Counted from the stretch's first letter, positions 8,036 through 17,307 are shown. The stretch: DNA of 61,744 bases from Pedobacter sp. ISL-64 (GCF_018613605.1 NZ_JAGGPU010000001.1:476556-538299), one strand, 5' to 3'. Translations and numbers: made by a program. Notes: a model not told the origin generated them from the letters alone.

Positions 8036-8722
8036 TTATTTGATCTCGAAAACGGCGTTTACCGTGAAATTCAGCTTAATTTTTTTGAAATCAATTTCAG
8101 GAGCGCCAGCGGCATCGGCCATTTCAGCTTTCATCGCGTAATTTCTGTAAACAGGTTGTATTACATTGTCTCCACCATCTTGTATCTCAATTACACCACC
8201 TAATTTATCGCCTAAAGCCTCAACCATATAAGCTGCTTTCTCTTTTGCTGCCAATAAAGCCTTAATTTTAAGCTCTTTTTTTATGGTTTCAATTTTAGAG
8301 TAATCGTAGCTTTCAATATTCGTGTTGGCGATTCCTTTAGCATCTATCGACTCTAATATTGCATTAAACTTGTTTAGATCGCTAACTTTTAAGCGGTATT
8401 GTTTGCTGGCTAAGAAATCGGGATTTTTCTTTTTTTCTGTAGCATAATTCCAGCTGCTTAAATTGCTAATGGTTAAATTTTCTTTTGCAATGCCTGCTTT
8501 TTGTACTGCTGCAAATAATTGTTTCTCTAACTCGGTAATGTCTACTTTTTTCTTTCCGTTTAGGTATTCTTTAAGCGAAATACCGATATAAATAATATCT
8601 GGTGTTACTTCTGTTTCTGCAGTTCCGCTAACGTTAATTTTTCTACGTAAATCTACTTGTTGAGCCATCGCTGATGATAATCCTAAAAATGCAACCAGTG
8701 CAAGTGCTATTAACTTTTTCAT
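8036..8722 (-). CDS. SIMPL domain (DUF541) periplasmic protein
   Basis: A 228-residue exported protein when started at the ATG at 8722. The open frame extends 23 codons further, but only the 8722 start gives a signal peptide (MKKLIALALVAFLGLSSAMAQQ). The body matches the SIMPL/DUF541 family: an opening INVSGTAETEVTPDIIYIGISL, a long helical middle, and C-terminal FTVNAVFEI. Family members are oligomeric periplasmic or outer-membrane-associated proteins linked to envelope or oxidative stress, with no defined catalytic activity. It is monocistronic with a terminator. Confidence 0.85.
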   Translation of the reverse strand: MKKLIALALVAFLGLSSAMAQQVDLRRKINVSGTAETEVTPDIIYIGISLKEYLNGKKKVDITELEKQLFAAVQKAGIAKENLTISNLSSWNYATEKKKNPDFLASKQYRLKVSDLNKFNAILESIDAKGIANTNIESYDYSKIETIKKELKIKALLAAKEKAAYMVEALGDKLGGVIEIQDGGDNVIQPVYRNYAMKAEMADAAGAPEIDFKKIKLNFTVNAVFEIK

Positions 8723-8810
8723 AATGTGTATTTTCTTTGTGTGTACTGTAATGATGTAAACCGTGCACAAATTCCACACCGAGATTATCATTTTTTTTAA
8801 TTTTTTGGAA

Positions 8811-8935
8811 ATGAGCGTCAGTATTTCAGGGCAAAACCTGTCCCGCTATACAATTAGCCCCGAAGGAAAATCGGGGGCTGCCGTTGTTATCGGGTTTATT
8901 AACAAAGGATTATGCTACTATCTAAAAAATCTATC
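8811..8935 (-). repeat. Degraded copy of the ~265-bp dispersed repeat
   Basis: Shares GGAAATGA, TCCCGC and ATCGGGTTTA in the same order as the copy at 53571. It contains an inserted hairpin AGCCCCGA / TCGGGGGCT. Confidence 0.55.
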
Positions 8936-9045
8936 AAGGGTAAGCAATTGCGACTACAGTAATTTTTAAGCTGAAAAATATTGTTCTTTTTATCATGTAA
9001 ATATTCATCCGTGTATCTTATCCATTAAAAAAAGCTGCTGTTCTA

Positions 9046-9125
9046 GCCACTTAAACCCGACAAAGCGGATAGCCCGGAATGAAAGCGCAGCGAAATGAGG
9101 AAAATAGCGATGGCGGGACCGAGGT
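9046..9125 (+). repeat. Degraded copy of the ~265-bp dispersed repeat
   Basis: Conserved blocks TAAACCCGA, AGCCC, ATGAGGA and GCGGGAC occur in the order seen at 36041. Orientation is opposite to the neighbouring 8811 copy. Confidence 0.55.
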
Positions 9126-9308
9126 AGCCAATGCAGATTGAACCTGATTTTCTAAAATAAATAGAAAGAGAGTAAAATTATGCGCAAGGTTTTATGCTTA
9201 AATAGACGGAATTATAAATGGTTATAAAACCTAGCGCAGCAGAGTTTTCTGCAGAATTTTAATCATGTTTTGCAATTAGGAATTGCAAAAAGAATTGAAT
9301 TGTGGTTG

Positions 9309-9761
9309 TTAAACCTTTGATACTTTAACAGCAGTTGGTCCTTTTTGACCCATTTCTACTTCAAACGTAACCTTATCACCTTCTTTAATCTGGGTGATTA
9401 AACCGTTTGCGTGAACGAAAATACTGTCTTGTGTTTCAGTGTTTTTGATGAAACCATAACCTTTACTCTCGTTAAAGAAAGTTACTGTTCCTTTTTTAAC
9501 CGGGTTTTCATCGATAATGTCTTCTTGTCTTGTTATACCAATCTGTACATCCTCAATGTTGAATACTTTCTTCTTTTTCGGATCAGGTGGAGTAGACGAA
9601 ATGTTACCATTCTCATCAACGTACGCAAACATTTCTTCAAGCGCTAAACCTTTCTTTGCATTAGATTGACGCTCTTCTTTTTTCTCTTGTTTGTCTTTTT
9701 GTTTTTTTAACCGTTTTTTTTCGTTCTCTTTTTTACTGTATGTTGCCTGAGATTTAGCCAT
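9309..9761 (-). CDS. Cold-shock-domain protein with lysine-rich N-terminus
   Basis: A 150-residue protein. The last 62 residues are a cold-shock domain with RNP1 (KGYGFI, 100-105) and RNP2 (SIFVHA, 113-118), a nucleic-acid-binding OB fold used in RNA chaperoning. The first 38 residues are almost entirely Lys, Glu, Gln and Arg, a probable disordered nucleic-acid-binding tail. A short linker with PKKKKVF follows. Classical Csp proteins are about 70 residues, so this is the extended Bacteroidota version. It is likely an RNA-binding stress or growth-phase protein. A long 5' noncoding stretch precedes it. Confidence 0.9.
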   Translation of the reverse strand: MAKSQATYSKKENEKKRLKKQKDKQEKKEERQSNAKKGLALEEMFAYVDENGNISSTPPDPKKKKVFNIEDVQIGITRQEDIIDENPVKKGTVTFFNESKGYGFIKNTETQDSIFVHANGLITQIKEGDKVTFEVEMGQKGPTAVKVSKV

Positions 9762-10205
9762 ATTTTATTTAATTGTATTGTTTTGAAAGGTGAGTGGAAT
9801 GGAGAATTATACAAAGATAACAATACTAAAGCATAAACACGATTTTATTCGGTTATGCTCTTGTCATTTGGATGCGAACCACAGATGAATATAAATGTGT
9901 TTGCCACAGAAGCACAGATTTACACGGAATTATTTTTTTTCCTAATTTAAGTGTCTTTGCCGCCACTAGTTTTTTCTTTTTACCACGGATGAAGTGGATG
10001 AACACAGATAAGGAGGATATAGTATCTGTGTTGATCTGTGAAAATCTGTGGTTAAAACCGGCTATTAATTAGCTACTTATTGCATTACAAATGCAAACCC
10101 ATGGTCATCCTCGTTATTCCAAAGGAATCACTTTGTGACAAACGAGGACAATTGAATTTAAGAATATAGCTGTGTTTATCCCTGAAAATCTGTGATTGAT
10201 TCCTT
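9762..10205. other. Noncoding region rich in CACAGAT/ATCTGTG words
   Basis: About 440 bp without a supported gene. It contains repeated short words in both orientations (CCACAGA, CACAGATTTACACGG, ACCACGGATGAA, AATCTGTGG). This resembles the widespread, poorly understood intergenic repeats found in many environmental bacteria. Confidence 0.5.
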
Positions 10206-10745
10206 TTATGATGCTCGGTTTACCCACTTATCTTTATCGATCTGATAAACAAAATTCCATTTTAAGGGCTCACCATAATAGGCTACTTCTAATTCGGCGA
10301 TTTTAAGGGCTCCTAATTTTTCTGTTGCTTTTTGTGAACGGAAATTAGTAGCCCCAATATGTAAGATTACTTTATCCACAAATTGAAAAGCATAATCAAA
10401 CATTAAAGTTTTTAAAGCCTTATTATACCCCTTTCCCCAAAACTCGCGGGCAATAAAAGTGTAACCAACGGCAACTGAATGGTCTGTTTCATCCAATTCG
10501 TAGTACCTGGAACTGCCCACAATTTTGTTGCTTTCTTTTTCATAAACAATAAAAGCACCCTTCGATTCTGTTGCTCCTTTAAAGAAATTTTCGAAGACCT
10601 CTCTTTTATAGCGGTCTTTATTGGGGTGCTGCTCCCAGATCAAGGGATCGGATGCTACTACAAAAAGGGATTCAAAATCTTCTTCTTTTAAGGGAACTAT
10701 CGTAATTAAATCGTTTGCTAATATAGGCTGTAAATCGAAATTCAT
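10206..10745 (-). CDS. GNAT family N-acetyltransferase
   Basis: A 179-residue acetyl-CoA-dependent acyltransferase of the RimJ/RimL-like GNAT subfamily. Visible landmarks are an N-terminal LITIVPLKEEDFESLF, IVGSSRYYELD strand 4, the acetyl-CoA loop region AREFWGKGYNKALKTLMFDYAF (about 113-134) and ATNFRSQKATEKLGA, the usual NxxSxxxxEKLG motif. Such enzymes acetylate protein N-termini or small amines. The substrate cannot be inferred. It is preceded by a terminator that separates it from fabV. Confidence 0.88.
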   Translation of the reverse strand: MNFDLQPILANDLITIVPLKEEDFESLFVVASDPLIWEQHPNKDRYKREVFENFFKGATESKGAFIVYEKESNKIVGSSRYYELDETDHSVAVGYTFIAREFWGKGYNKALKTLMFDYAFQFVDKVILHIGATNFRSQKATEKLGALKIAELEVAYYGEPLKWNFVYQIDKDKWVNRAS

Positions 10746-10758
10746 ATGGCTTGAATAT

Positions 10759-10788
10759 AAAAACGGCTGGCTATAAGGCCAGCCGTTT
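10759..10788 (-). terminator. Terminator upstream of the GNAT gene
   Basis: AAACGGCTGGC / GCCAGCCGTTT, an 11-bp stem followed by a T run on the minus strand. It ends transcription coming from fabV. Confidence 0.75.
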
Positions 10789-10860
10789 ATAATTAATTAT
10801 TAGATTTCTCCATTCCGCTTTGCTCCAGTCGAAATGACGATGGAGTACTTCATATTTAAC

Positions 10861-10927
10861 GGTCGCCTTTCCTACACAAGTGGGAATCTTTTATTGCATT
10901 ACGATTCCCAATCAAGTTGGGAATGAC
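10861..10927. repeat. REP-like elements, ATTCCC-stem type
   Basis: A half element ending AGTGGGAATCTT is followed by an inverted hairpin GATTCCCAA / TTGGGAATGAC. Same type as 14313 and 18437. Confidence 0.65.
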
Positions 10928-10948
10928 GAACCTTTCGTAGTTATTAAT

Positions 10949-12142
10949 TTAATCTACTAAACCTTCAATTTCTACCACTTCCTGGGCATCTTTTTGATAA
11001 TCAACTTTATCAATTTCGAAACCGAATAAGCTTAAGAAATCAGATCTGTAGCCTGGTAAATCACCTATTGCTGGTAAAGTTTCGGTTGTTGCTTCTTTCC
11101 AAAGTTCGGCAACTTTTGCCTGGATATCTTCACGCATTTCCAAATCGTCGATTCTGATTCTTCCTTTTTCATCAAGAGGAACAGGGCTGCCAGTATATAA
11201 GCGATCAGCATATAAACGTTGAATCTGCTCAATTGTACCTTCGTGCACACCTTCGGCTTTCATTACTTTGTACAACAATGAAATATATAAGGGGATCACC
11301 GGAATAGCAGAGCTTGCCTGCGTTACCAATGCTTTATTAACTGATACATAAGCTTTGCCATCAATATCTTTCAATTTATCGCTGATTTTAAAAGCAGTTG
11401 CTTCTAAATCATCTTTAGCTCTGCCAATGGTTCCTTTACGGTATACTGGCTCAGTTAAAGCAGGGCCGATGTACGAATAAGCTACTGTTGTTGCACCATT
11501 GGCAAGTAGGTTCTCTGCTTTTAGGGCATCAATCCACATGGCCCAATCTTCGCCACCCATTACAGCAACGGTATTGGCAATATCTTCTTCGGTAGCGGGC
11601 TCGATAGAAATTTCGGTCACATTACCAGTGTGGAAATCGACGGTTTTATTAGTATAAGTTCCACCGATAGGCTTTAATGTAGAGCGGTGAAGCACTTCTG
11701 TATCCGGATGTTTCCTCACTGGCGACGCCAGGCTATAAATGACTAAATCAACCTGACCCAGATCAGCCTTGATTAATTCAATTGTTTTTTCTTTAATTTC
11801 TTTTGAGAAAGCATCGCCATTAATACTTTTTGCATATAATCCAGCAGCATGTGCTTCTTTTTCAAAAGCTGCGCTATTGTACCAACCTGGTGATGCAGTT
11901 TTGCCTTCAGAAGGTGCTTTTTCGAAAAATACGCCAATTGTAGAAGCGCCAGATCCATAAGCAGCAGCAATACGCGAAGCTAAACCGAAACCGGTTGATG
12001 CACCAATTACCAATACTTTTTTAGGACCATCTATAGCTCCTTTAGATTTTACATATTCAATTTGATTCTTTACGTTTTGTGCACAACCATCAGGGTGTGC
12101 GGTTAAACAGATAAAGCCCCTCATTCTAGGTTCGATAATCAT
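10949..12142 (-). CDS. fabV: Trans-2-enoyl-CoA/ACP reductase, FabV type
   Basis: A 397-residue NADH-dependent enoyl reductase completing the elongation cycle of fatty-acid synthesis. It belongs to the extended short-chain dehydrogenase group FabV. It shows the N-terminal RGFICLTAHPDGC, the nucleotide loop GASTGFGLASR (48-58) and the FabV active-site signature Y-x8-K (Tyr234, Lys243 in VYRKGTIGRAK). FabV is the triclosan-insensitive enoyl reductase, so intrinsic tolerance is expected from family knowledge. Length is normal. No other fatty-acid gene is adjacent. Confidence 0.96.
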   Translation of the reverse strand: MIIEPRMRGFICLTAHPDGCAQNVKNQIEYVKSKGAIDGPKKVLVIGASTGFGLASRIAAAYGSGASTIGVFFEKAPSEGKTASPGWYNSAAFEKEAHAAGLYAKSINGDAFSKEIKEKTIELIKADLGQVDLVIYSLASPVRKHPDTEVLHRSTLKPIGGTYTNKTVDFHTGNVTEISIEPATEEDIANTVAVMGGEDWAMWIDALKAENLLANGATTVAYSYIGPALTEPVYRKGTIGRAKDDLEATAFKISDKLKDIDGKAYVSVNKALVTQASSAIPVIPLYISLLYKVMKAEGVHEGTIEQIQRLYADRLYTGSPVPLDEKGRIRIDDLEMREDIQAKVAELWKEATTETLPAIGDLPGYRSDFLSLFGFEIDKVDYQKDAQEVVEIEGLVD

Positions 12143-12533
12143 TTTTGTTCTATTTTACGTTTTGTAATGTTAAAATAAGCGCAATTTTAAGGGTATTGAA
12201 AATACCGTAATGCCCAAATCTTTAACGAAGATAAATTTTTAATCGCTTAACGTTAAATGAAATTTTAATAATGAACGTATTTAACCGCAAAGAGCGCAAA
12301 GTGTTTCGCAAAGAAACGCAAAGGTGGTTATGTTTTTACCACAGAGGACATTGAGTTTTACACAGAGAACAGGAGAGCACAGTTTTTAATAAATTGTACA
12401 ATGGACTACAGACTTAGGCCTTGAACTTTAGACCTCCGAACCCTAACTATCTAACTAATTAACAACTCTTTTTTCACTTTACTATATTTCTCTTAATTTA
12501 GCGCCACACAGATAAAACCGGTTATCTCTTCTT
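12143..12533. other. Noncoding region with GCAAAG and CACAGAG repeats
   Basis: About 390 bp between divergent genes with no supported ORF. Around 12282-12380 it carries repeated words such as CCGCAAAG, GCGCAAAG, ACGCAAAG and ACCACAGAGGACA. This is the same class of intergenic repeats as at 9870-10060. Confidence 0.5.
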
Positions 12534-13241
12534 ATGAAAAAAATAGTATTGTCTGCCGTGGTGCTCATCATCATGGCTTCTGGAAAGCTTTATGCGCAAA
12601 CCCAACATCAAAATTCGGGTTGGTTTATGTTTTTAAATAACACCAAATTTAATGATAAATGGGGGCTTCAGTTCGATGTTCAACTGCGTTCGGCTGATGA
12701 TTGGGGTTATTTGAGAAATACATTGGTGCGCCCGGCTTTACAATATTTTATTAACAATAAGCACAATGTAGCCTTAGGGTATTTATGGCAAACTACACAT
12801 ACAGAATCGGCAGAGAGCCCTGATCTTACCCTACATGAGCACCGAATATTTGAGCAATACATTTATAGTCATAAAATAAAATCGGTTTTTGCCAGCCATA
12901 GGTTTAGGGTAGAACAACGTTTCATCGGTCGTACTGGTGAAGATGTTTTTTCGCAGCGTTTCCGTTATTTTTTCAGGCTTGTTCAGCCACTTCAAAAAAC
13001 ACAACCAACGTTTACTAAAGGACCATTTGTGGCTTTGCAGAACGAGGTGTTTTTAAATCTTCAGAATAAGGATAAAATTAACAGTAGTGTTTTCGATCAG
13101 AACAGGTTATATCTCGCTGCAGGTTACCGTTTTTCGAAACAGTTTGATTTGGAAGCTGGTTATATGAATCAGGCTACTCATGGTGTTTTAAATAATACGG
13201 TAAATAATATTATTCAGTTGGCTGTTTACACAAGGTTTTAA
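12534..13241 (+). CDS. DUF2490 outer-membrane protein
   Basis: A 235-residue protein with a signal peptide (MKKIVLSAVVLIIMASGKLYAQ) and an amphipathic strand pattern ending in an aromatic residue (QLAVYTRF), typical of outer-membrane beta barrels. SGWFMFLNNTKFNDKWGLQFD and the repeated strand-turn units match DUF2490, a Bacteroidota family of unknown function. It is followed in the same direction by another probable barrel protein (13327) after 85 bp, so the two may form one transcription unit. Confidence 0.8.
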   Translation: MKKIVLSAVVLIIMASGKLYAQTQHQNSGWFMFLNNTKFNDKWGLQFDVQLRSADDWGYLRNTLVRPALQYFINNKHNVALGYLWQTTHTESAESPDLTLHEHRIFEQYIYSHKIKSVFASHRFRVEQRFIGRTGEDVFSQRFRYFFRLVQPLQKTQPTFTKGPFVALQNEVFLNLQNKDKINSSVFDQNRLYLAAGYRFSKQFDLEAGYMNQATHGVLNNTVNNIIQLAVYTRF

Positions 13242-13326
13242 TGTTTTAAAGTCATTTTTTGTACAACAACTCTTACAAAATGTTAAACCTGTTGTAAATG
13301 ATTGGTCTTTTTGCTCAATTTGCCGC

Positions 13327-14217
13327 GTGAAAAGATTTACCATTCTATTTTTAGCACTCTTGTTTGGCAAGCGGATGCAGGCTCAAGAGATTCAGACGTC
13401 TTCAACCGCTCATACCCCAACCTCAAAAAGTTTATTTAACCCTGAGCATAAAAGGAATTTTTCGCGTAAAGGCGATTTCTTTTTTCACTGGGGATACAAC
13501 AGCTCGTGGTATGGGAAAAGTGATATCAGGTTTCAAGGCCCGAATTACGATTTTACTTTAAAAGATGTAGTTGCACACGATAGACAATCGAAATTGAGCT
13601 GGGCTTATTTAAATCCGGGACTTATCACCGTACCGCAATACAATATCCGTGCAGGTTATTTTATCAAAGATAACTACAGCATCTCAATCGGTTGGGACCA
13701 CATGAAATATGTAATGGACATCCCACAAACAGTAGCGATCACTGGTCACATCGGGCCAAATATTTCTCCAACCAATACACCTACGGGTAATTTGGCAGGC
13801 GATTATAACGGGCAAAGCATTAATGTTAAAGAGAGCATGATAACCTACGAGCATACTGATGGTTTTAATTATGCAAATATCGAAATTGAACGTTATGATG
13901 ATATTTGGGTGGCTCCGGGCGGCAATACTTCCTTAACCTTAGAAACCGGTTTAGGTGGTGGCATGATGGTTCCGCGTTCAGATGTACGTTTGTTCGGACA
14001 GGGCAGAAATAACCACTTCAGTATTTCGGGTTACGGTGTTTCTGCAAAAGTTGGACTTAAGTTTTATGTGTGGAAAAACGTTTACCTACAAAATACCACT
14101 AAATTCGGCGCTACCAATTTAACCAATGTGCATACCACTGGCTGGGATGAGTACGATAAGGCCAGTCAGAAGATTAACTACATCGAAAATATGTGGTTAA
14201 TCGGGGTTCAGTTTTAA
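13327..14217 (+). CDS. Probable outer-membrane beta-barrel protein (GTG start)
   Basis: A 296-residue exported protein. The GTG at 13327 is chosen because it gives an intact signal peptide (KRFTILFLALLFGKRMQAQ). The next in-frame ATG would remove most of it. The mature part alternates hydrophobic and polar residues, contains many Trp/Tyr, and ends WLIGVQF with a terminal Phe, as expected for a barrel. An FFFHWGYNSSWYGKSDI segment near residue 50 recurs in Bacteroidota proteins of unknown function. It has its own terminator. Confidence 0.75.
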   Translation: MKRFTILFLALLFGKRMQAQEIQTSSTAHTPTSKSLFNPEHKRNFSRKGDFFFHWGYNSSWYGKSDIRFQGPNYDFTLKDVVAHDRQSKLSWAYLNPGLITVPQYNIRAGYFIKDNYSISIGWDHMKYVMDIPQTVAITGHIGPNISPTNTPTGNLAGDYNGQSINVKESMITYEHTDGFNYANIEIERYDDIWVAPGGNTSLTLETGLGGGMMVPRSDVRLFGQGRNNHFSISGYGVSAKVGLKFYVWKNVYLQNTTKFGATNLTNVHTTGWDEYDKASQKINYIENMWLIGVQF

Positions 14218-14224
14218 AAGATAT

Positions 14225-14251
14225 TGAAGGAGGTTTAAGCCTCCTTTTTTG
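14225..14251 (+). terminator. Terminator of the 13327 gene
   Basis: AAGGAGG / CCTCCTT stem with a 6-nt loop and TTTTTT tail, 10 nt past the stop. Confidence 0.85.
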
Positions 14252-14312
14252 TTTTAAGTTCAATTTAGAATTGCCACGGAAACACAGAAAATATTGAATA
14301 ATCTCGCGTTTC

Positions 14313-14338
14313 GTCATTCCCCCGCAGGTGGGAATCTT
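14313..14338 (+). repeat. Single REP-like hairpin, ATTCCC-stem type
   Basis: GTC-ATTCCCCC...GGGAAT-CTT. An unpaired copy of the palindrome family. Confidence 0.7.
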
Positions 14339-14374
14339 AATGCTGTAGCTTTTGATTTCAGCTGCAAGAAATTA

Positions 14375-15154
14375 CTATCTTTCTTTTATCATGGCTAAAT
14401 ATTGCATTACAGCATCTTCTGCTTTTGGGTTATGCTTGATGTTTGCAGTATAAAGATCACCTCTCAGGTTTTTGTAAAGCGCTATCGCATTTTCTAACAC
14501 AGTAATTAAAGATGTTTTATTGTATTCGGCGATGGTACCCTTAAGTAAGTTAAAATCTTCGGAAGAGAGCTGCGATTCTACTTTACGCACACCCCGAGGT
14601 AGGTTGTTGCTTTTGATGTGTAGTAGAGGACCAAACACCACCATTCTTAAAAAACCAAAGAAATCTAAAGCTTCCAGATACTCACCTCTGCCGATTTTTA
14701 AGAGGGCATAATGCATCCAGGTCCAAAAGCGGTCTTCAATCCATTGGTAATCTGGTGAAGGGAATTTAGCTTCAGTTTGATCAAGAATTTGCTGTAATTG
14801 ATTGTCTCTGTCTATTAATAGTATCGGGTTTTCTACTCTTGAAACAAATTCATCAAGGGTTAAAAACTTAATGTCAACATGGAGCAATGGCTTGTCATAA
14901 AGGCAGATCAATACGCGAGGTTCGCCGACATGCTCTCCTGTAAATGCAGAAATTAAATCGCCAAGAAGGCTGGCATATTGCAGCATTTTCGATTTATCTG
15001 TTGATAGTTTTTCTTTGGTAACCAAAATGAGGTCGAGGTCTGAAAATTCGTCGATTTCGTTGCTGAGCCAGGAGCCGCCCACGGCTAACCCGATAACAGA
15101 TTCATCGCTTTCTAATATTTTGGTTGCATTTTGGGCAAAGAGTTGTTGTATCAT
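14375..15154 (-). CDS. Nucleotidyltransferase-fold protein
   Basis: About 259 residues from the ATG at 15154. The frame is open for 13 more codons, but those would overlap the upstream gene. The N-terminal half has the polymerase-beta nucleotidyltransferase motif GGSWLSNEIDEFSDLDL with paired acidic residues for metal binding, and a third acid in LLHVDIKFL. The C-terminal half is helical. The arrangement resembles aminoglycoside adenylyltransferase-like and MNT-domain proteins. No partner gene of the HEPN type is adjacent, so a toxin-antitoxin role is not supported. The substrate is unknown. Confidence 0.75.
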   Translation of the reverse strand: MIQQLFAQNATKILESDESVIGLAVGGSWLSNEIDEFSDLDLILVTKEKLSTDKSKMLQYASLLGDLISAFTGEHVGEPRVLICLYDKPLLHVDIKFLTLDEFVSRVENPILLIDRDNQLQQILDQTEAKFPSPDYQWIEDRFWTWMHYALLKIGRGEYLEALDFFGFLRMVVFGPLLHIKSNNLPRGVRKVESQLSSEDFNLLKGTIAEYNKTSLITVLENAIALYKNLRGDLYTANIKHNPKAEDAVMQYLAMIKER

Positions 15155-15173
15155 GGGTAATTTAAATACTATT

Positions 15174-15443
15174 TTAATGCTGTTTTTCACCAAATATACT
15201 TTTAAGCCTAACCATTATATAGGCGCAAATAATGGCGATTAAAAAATCCAAAAGCAAATTGAACGGTTTAAAACCAAAATTCTGGTAGCAATTATCGCAC
15301 TTTCCAGAAAAACTATCGTAAAAAGTTAATGGGAATCCGTATTGATCAAATCCGTCAGATGCAGCCTCTAGTTTTAATGTTGCTAAAGTAGAAATGATCA
15401 ATAATAAGACGGTTAGGTATACGATTGCTTTTATGGTTTTCAT
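15174..15443 (-). CDS. Small two-helix membrane protein
   Basis: An 89-residue hypothetical. Hydrophobic segments at about 6-24 and 60-80 flank a short extracytoplasmic loop that contains KCDNCYQNFGF, a CxxC that could form a disulfide or bind metal. It lies 20 bp upstream of the nucleotidyltransferase-like gene on the same strand. No family is recognised. Confidence 0.6.
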   Translation of the reverse strand: MKTIKAIVYLTVLLLIISTLATLKLEAASDGFDQYGFPLTFYDSFSGKCDNCYQNFGFKPFNLLLDFLIAIICAYIMVRLKSIFGEKQH

Positions 15444-15572
15444 CTACATATATTCTATTTTGCAAAGCAGATTGCTTCTGCTCCCGCTGACCCAGCCTCG
15501 CAATGACGATCTAGCGTAGACCGCTTTACGCTAGATGCCCAACGCTTGGCTTCTGTTTCTAATGACAATAAA

Positions 15573-16019
15573 TTATACATCCAGTAACCTTCGGTGATAA
15601 TTAATCTGCCCTAAATGGTAAGTTAAATGTGTGGCAAGGTGAACCAGGAAGAATTCGGTTGATGTTTTCTCCTGAAATACTAACATTGGGTATTCACTAT
15701 TGAGCTGTTCTTCTGTAATTTTACCCAACGTTTCATTAACCACCACTAGGGTTGCTTCGATCATGTTGATAAGTTCCTGTTTAGGAACTTCTTTTAACGA
15801 AAACTCCAGTTCGCGGTTTCGGATGTAATTGCTGCCACCCAAAGTTGCACCGATGTAAGTGTTGAGGTTGCCGATTAAATGCAGACAAAGGTTCCCTGCG
15901 GAATTTGCGATCTCCTTATCTATAATCCATAAGTTCGCTTCGTTTTTATACGACGCGATTTCGGATTTTAGCTTGTTTAAATCACGGTTGAAAAGTGTTT
16001 TTAAGGTTTCGGTAAGCAT
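15573..16019 (-). CDS. DinB-like (DUF1572) four-helix protein
   Basis: A 148-residue protein of the DinB/YfiT-like metalloenzyme superfamily. The three metal-binding histidines are visible: His47 in CLHLIGNL, and His131 and His135 in HLATHLTYHLGQINYHRR. Members are dimeric four-helix bundles, some of them thiol transferases using bacillithiol or similar thiols. The particular reaction is not known. It is a single gene, and about 100 bp of repeat-containing DNA precedes the next gene on the right. Confidence 0.85.
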   Translation of the reverse strand: MLTETLKTLFNRDLNKLKSEIASYKNEANLWIIDKEIANSAGNLCLHLIGNLNTYIGATLGGSNYIRNRELEFSLKEVPKQELINMIEATLVVVNETLGKITEEQLNSEYPMLVFQEKTSTEFFLVHLATHLTYHLGQINYHRRLLDV

Positions 16020-16103
16020 ATGCGAATTTTTAAGGGATTATTTGAAATGTTGTTAGGCGAATAAATGTTTAAAGCCGAAACAGGATTTCTGTTGCTGGAA
16101 TCG

Positions 16104-16976
16104 TTAATCTGGCGTTACATTTATCACAACTCTCTCTGGGGCTACTAGCGAAAATTGCTTTTCACATTTCCATTTTGAGCCAGCTTTTAATCCTTCAAGT
16201 GTGTTCCCGTCAACTATAATATCGCCAAATTCATAAGCATAGTAAGCGTATGTCCATAATAAATTTGCAATTTCATTTTCATCAGCTGTAGAGAACCGAA
16301 TTTGAAAATCTGGTAGTCCAATGGTGTGAAGACCTACGGTATCCATCAGCAATTCTTTGTGGCCCGTATTGCTGCCTGCATTGTATAACCGTACGTTACA
16401 AATTGCACATAATATTTGTATTTTATCGGTATCCCAAATGTTAATGATATCGGTAGGGTTTAAGATTTTTTGTGCTGAAGATGAATAAACCGCATTTGGT
16501 TGAGTTATCTTGATCACTGCTACTAAGAAATCCATAAATATATTTAAGCGTTCTTTATAGGGTAATGTTCTCGACATTAAATCAGTTACCAATATTTCAT
16601 AAGTGCAGTTTCTTGCAGTTTGATTGGCTTCAGGCCAATGCCAGTTTTGTTGAAAAGCGGCATCTGGAACTTCTACCTCAGGCTTGCCCTGATCAGGTAT
16701 CATTATGGTGCACTGTGCGGGAATTGTTGCATCCGCAAATTGAATGGGATGATCGGGGAATAAAAAAATGAAAGTGTTTTCTGAGAAGGAATGCTCGGCA
16801 TTTTCAAAATGTTTTTTTACCTCGGTTAATACCTGATTGCTATTAAAGTTGGGTTTGTCAAGGAATAAAAGCTTAGCGCTAAGCAGTTCCGGAAAATTCT
16901 CTAACGGATCATTTTCTACTATCTGTTCATTTTCTTCTACAATGTTTTTCTTTTTAAATACGTTGAATAAACCCAT
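16104..16976 (-). CDS. DUF4261-type protein
   Basis: A 290-residue soluble protein. After a Lys-rich N-terminus (MGLFNVFKKKN) comes a domain containing TFIFLFPDHPIQFADATIPAQ and a C-terminal region with LLMDTVGLHTIGLPDFQIRF and LLWTYAYYAYEFGDII. This matches the DUF4261 pattern known from a range of bacteria, often near immunity-type genes. Function is unknown. No polymorphic toxin or secretion gene is visible next to it. Confidence 0.65.
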   Translation of the reverse strand: MGLFNVFKKKNIVEENEQIVENDPLENFPELLSAKLLFLDKPNFNSNQVLTEVKKHFENAEHSFSENTFIFLFPDHPIQFADATIPAQCTIMIPDQGKPEVEVPDAAFQQNWHWPEANQTARNCTYEILVTDLMSRTLPYKERLNIFMDFLVAVIKITQPNAVYSSSAQKILNPTDIINIWDTDKIQILCAICNVRLYNAGSNTGHKELLMDTVGLHTIGLPDFQIRFSTADENEIANLLWTYAYYAYEFGDIIVDGNTLEGLKAGSKWKCEKQFSLVAPERVVINVTPD

Positions 16977-17102
16977 TATACATTATGTTTTTGATGGCTA
17001 GTATTGTGATTATAGCGTGGTTTAAATATACAAATGAATACTGCCCAATACCACATAAATTATAATTTCTTTAAGTAACGGTTAGATTTCCTTTGCAGAT
17101 CT

Positions 17103-17188
17103 GAGTGCCTAAACCCGATAAAATGGAAAGCCCGGAAGCCCGATCCTTCATCGGGATGAGGACTTGGAATAATAGCGGGACTAACATT
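17103..17188 (+). repeat. Degraded copy of the ~265-bp dispersed repeat
   Basis: Blocks CCTAAACCCGAT, AAAGCCC, GAGGACTTG and AGCGGGACT match the 36041 copy. A small hairpin AGCCCGAT / ATCGGGAT sits where the other copies have unrelated sequence. Confidence 0.6.
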
Positions 17189-17307
17189 TAATAGTAGCAC
17201 TGAGTTTGCTTTTCGAAATAAAGAAAGAATGTTAAAGCACCTTTCGACCTATGATCTTATCTAGAAACCTGAGTTCGATTGTTTTCTTACGCGAGACTAG
17301 GCGTTAC

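Larger units (their letters stand above)
8723..9308. other. 586-bp noncoding region with two degraded dispersed repeats
   Basis: No gene is supported. It holds two degraded copies of the ~265-bp dispersed repeat in opposite orientations (8811-8935 and 9046-9125), so transcripts could fold across the region. The rest is AT-rich leader DNA of the flanking genes. Confidence 0.6.

Noticed and set aside
14375..15443. A MNT/HEPN toxin-antitoxin pair
   Set aside because: The neighbour at 15174 is a two-helix membrane protein with no HEPN motif.
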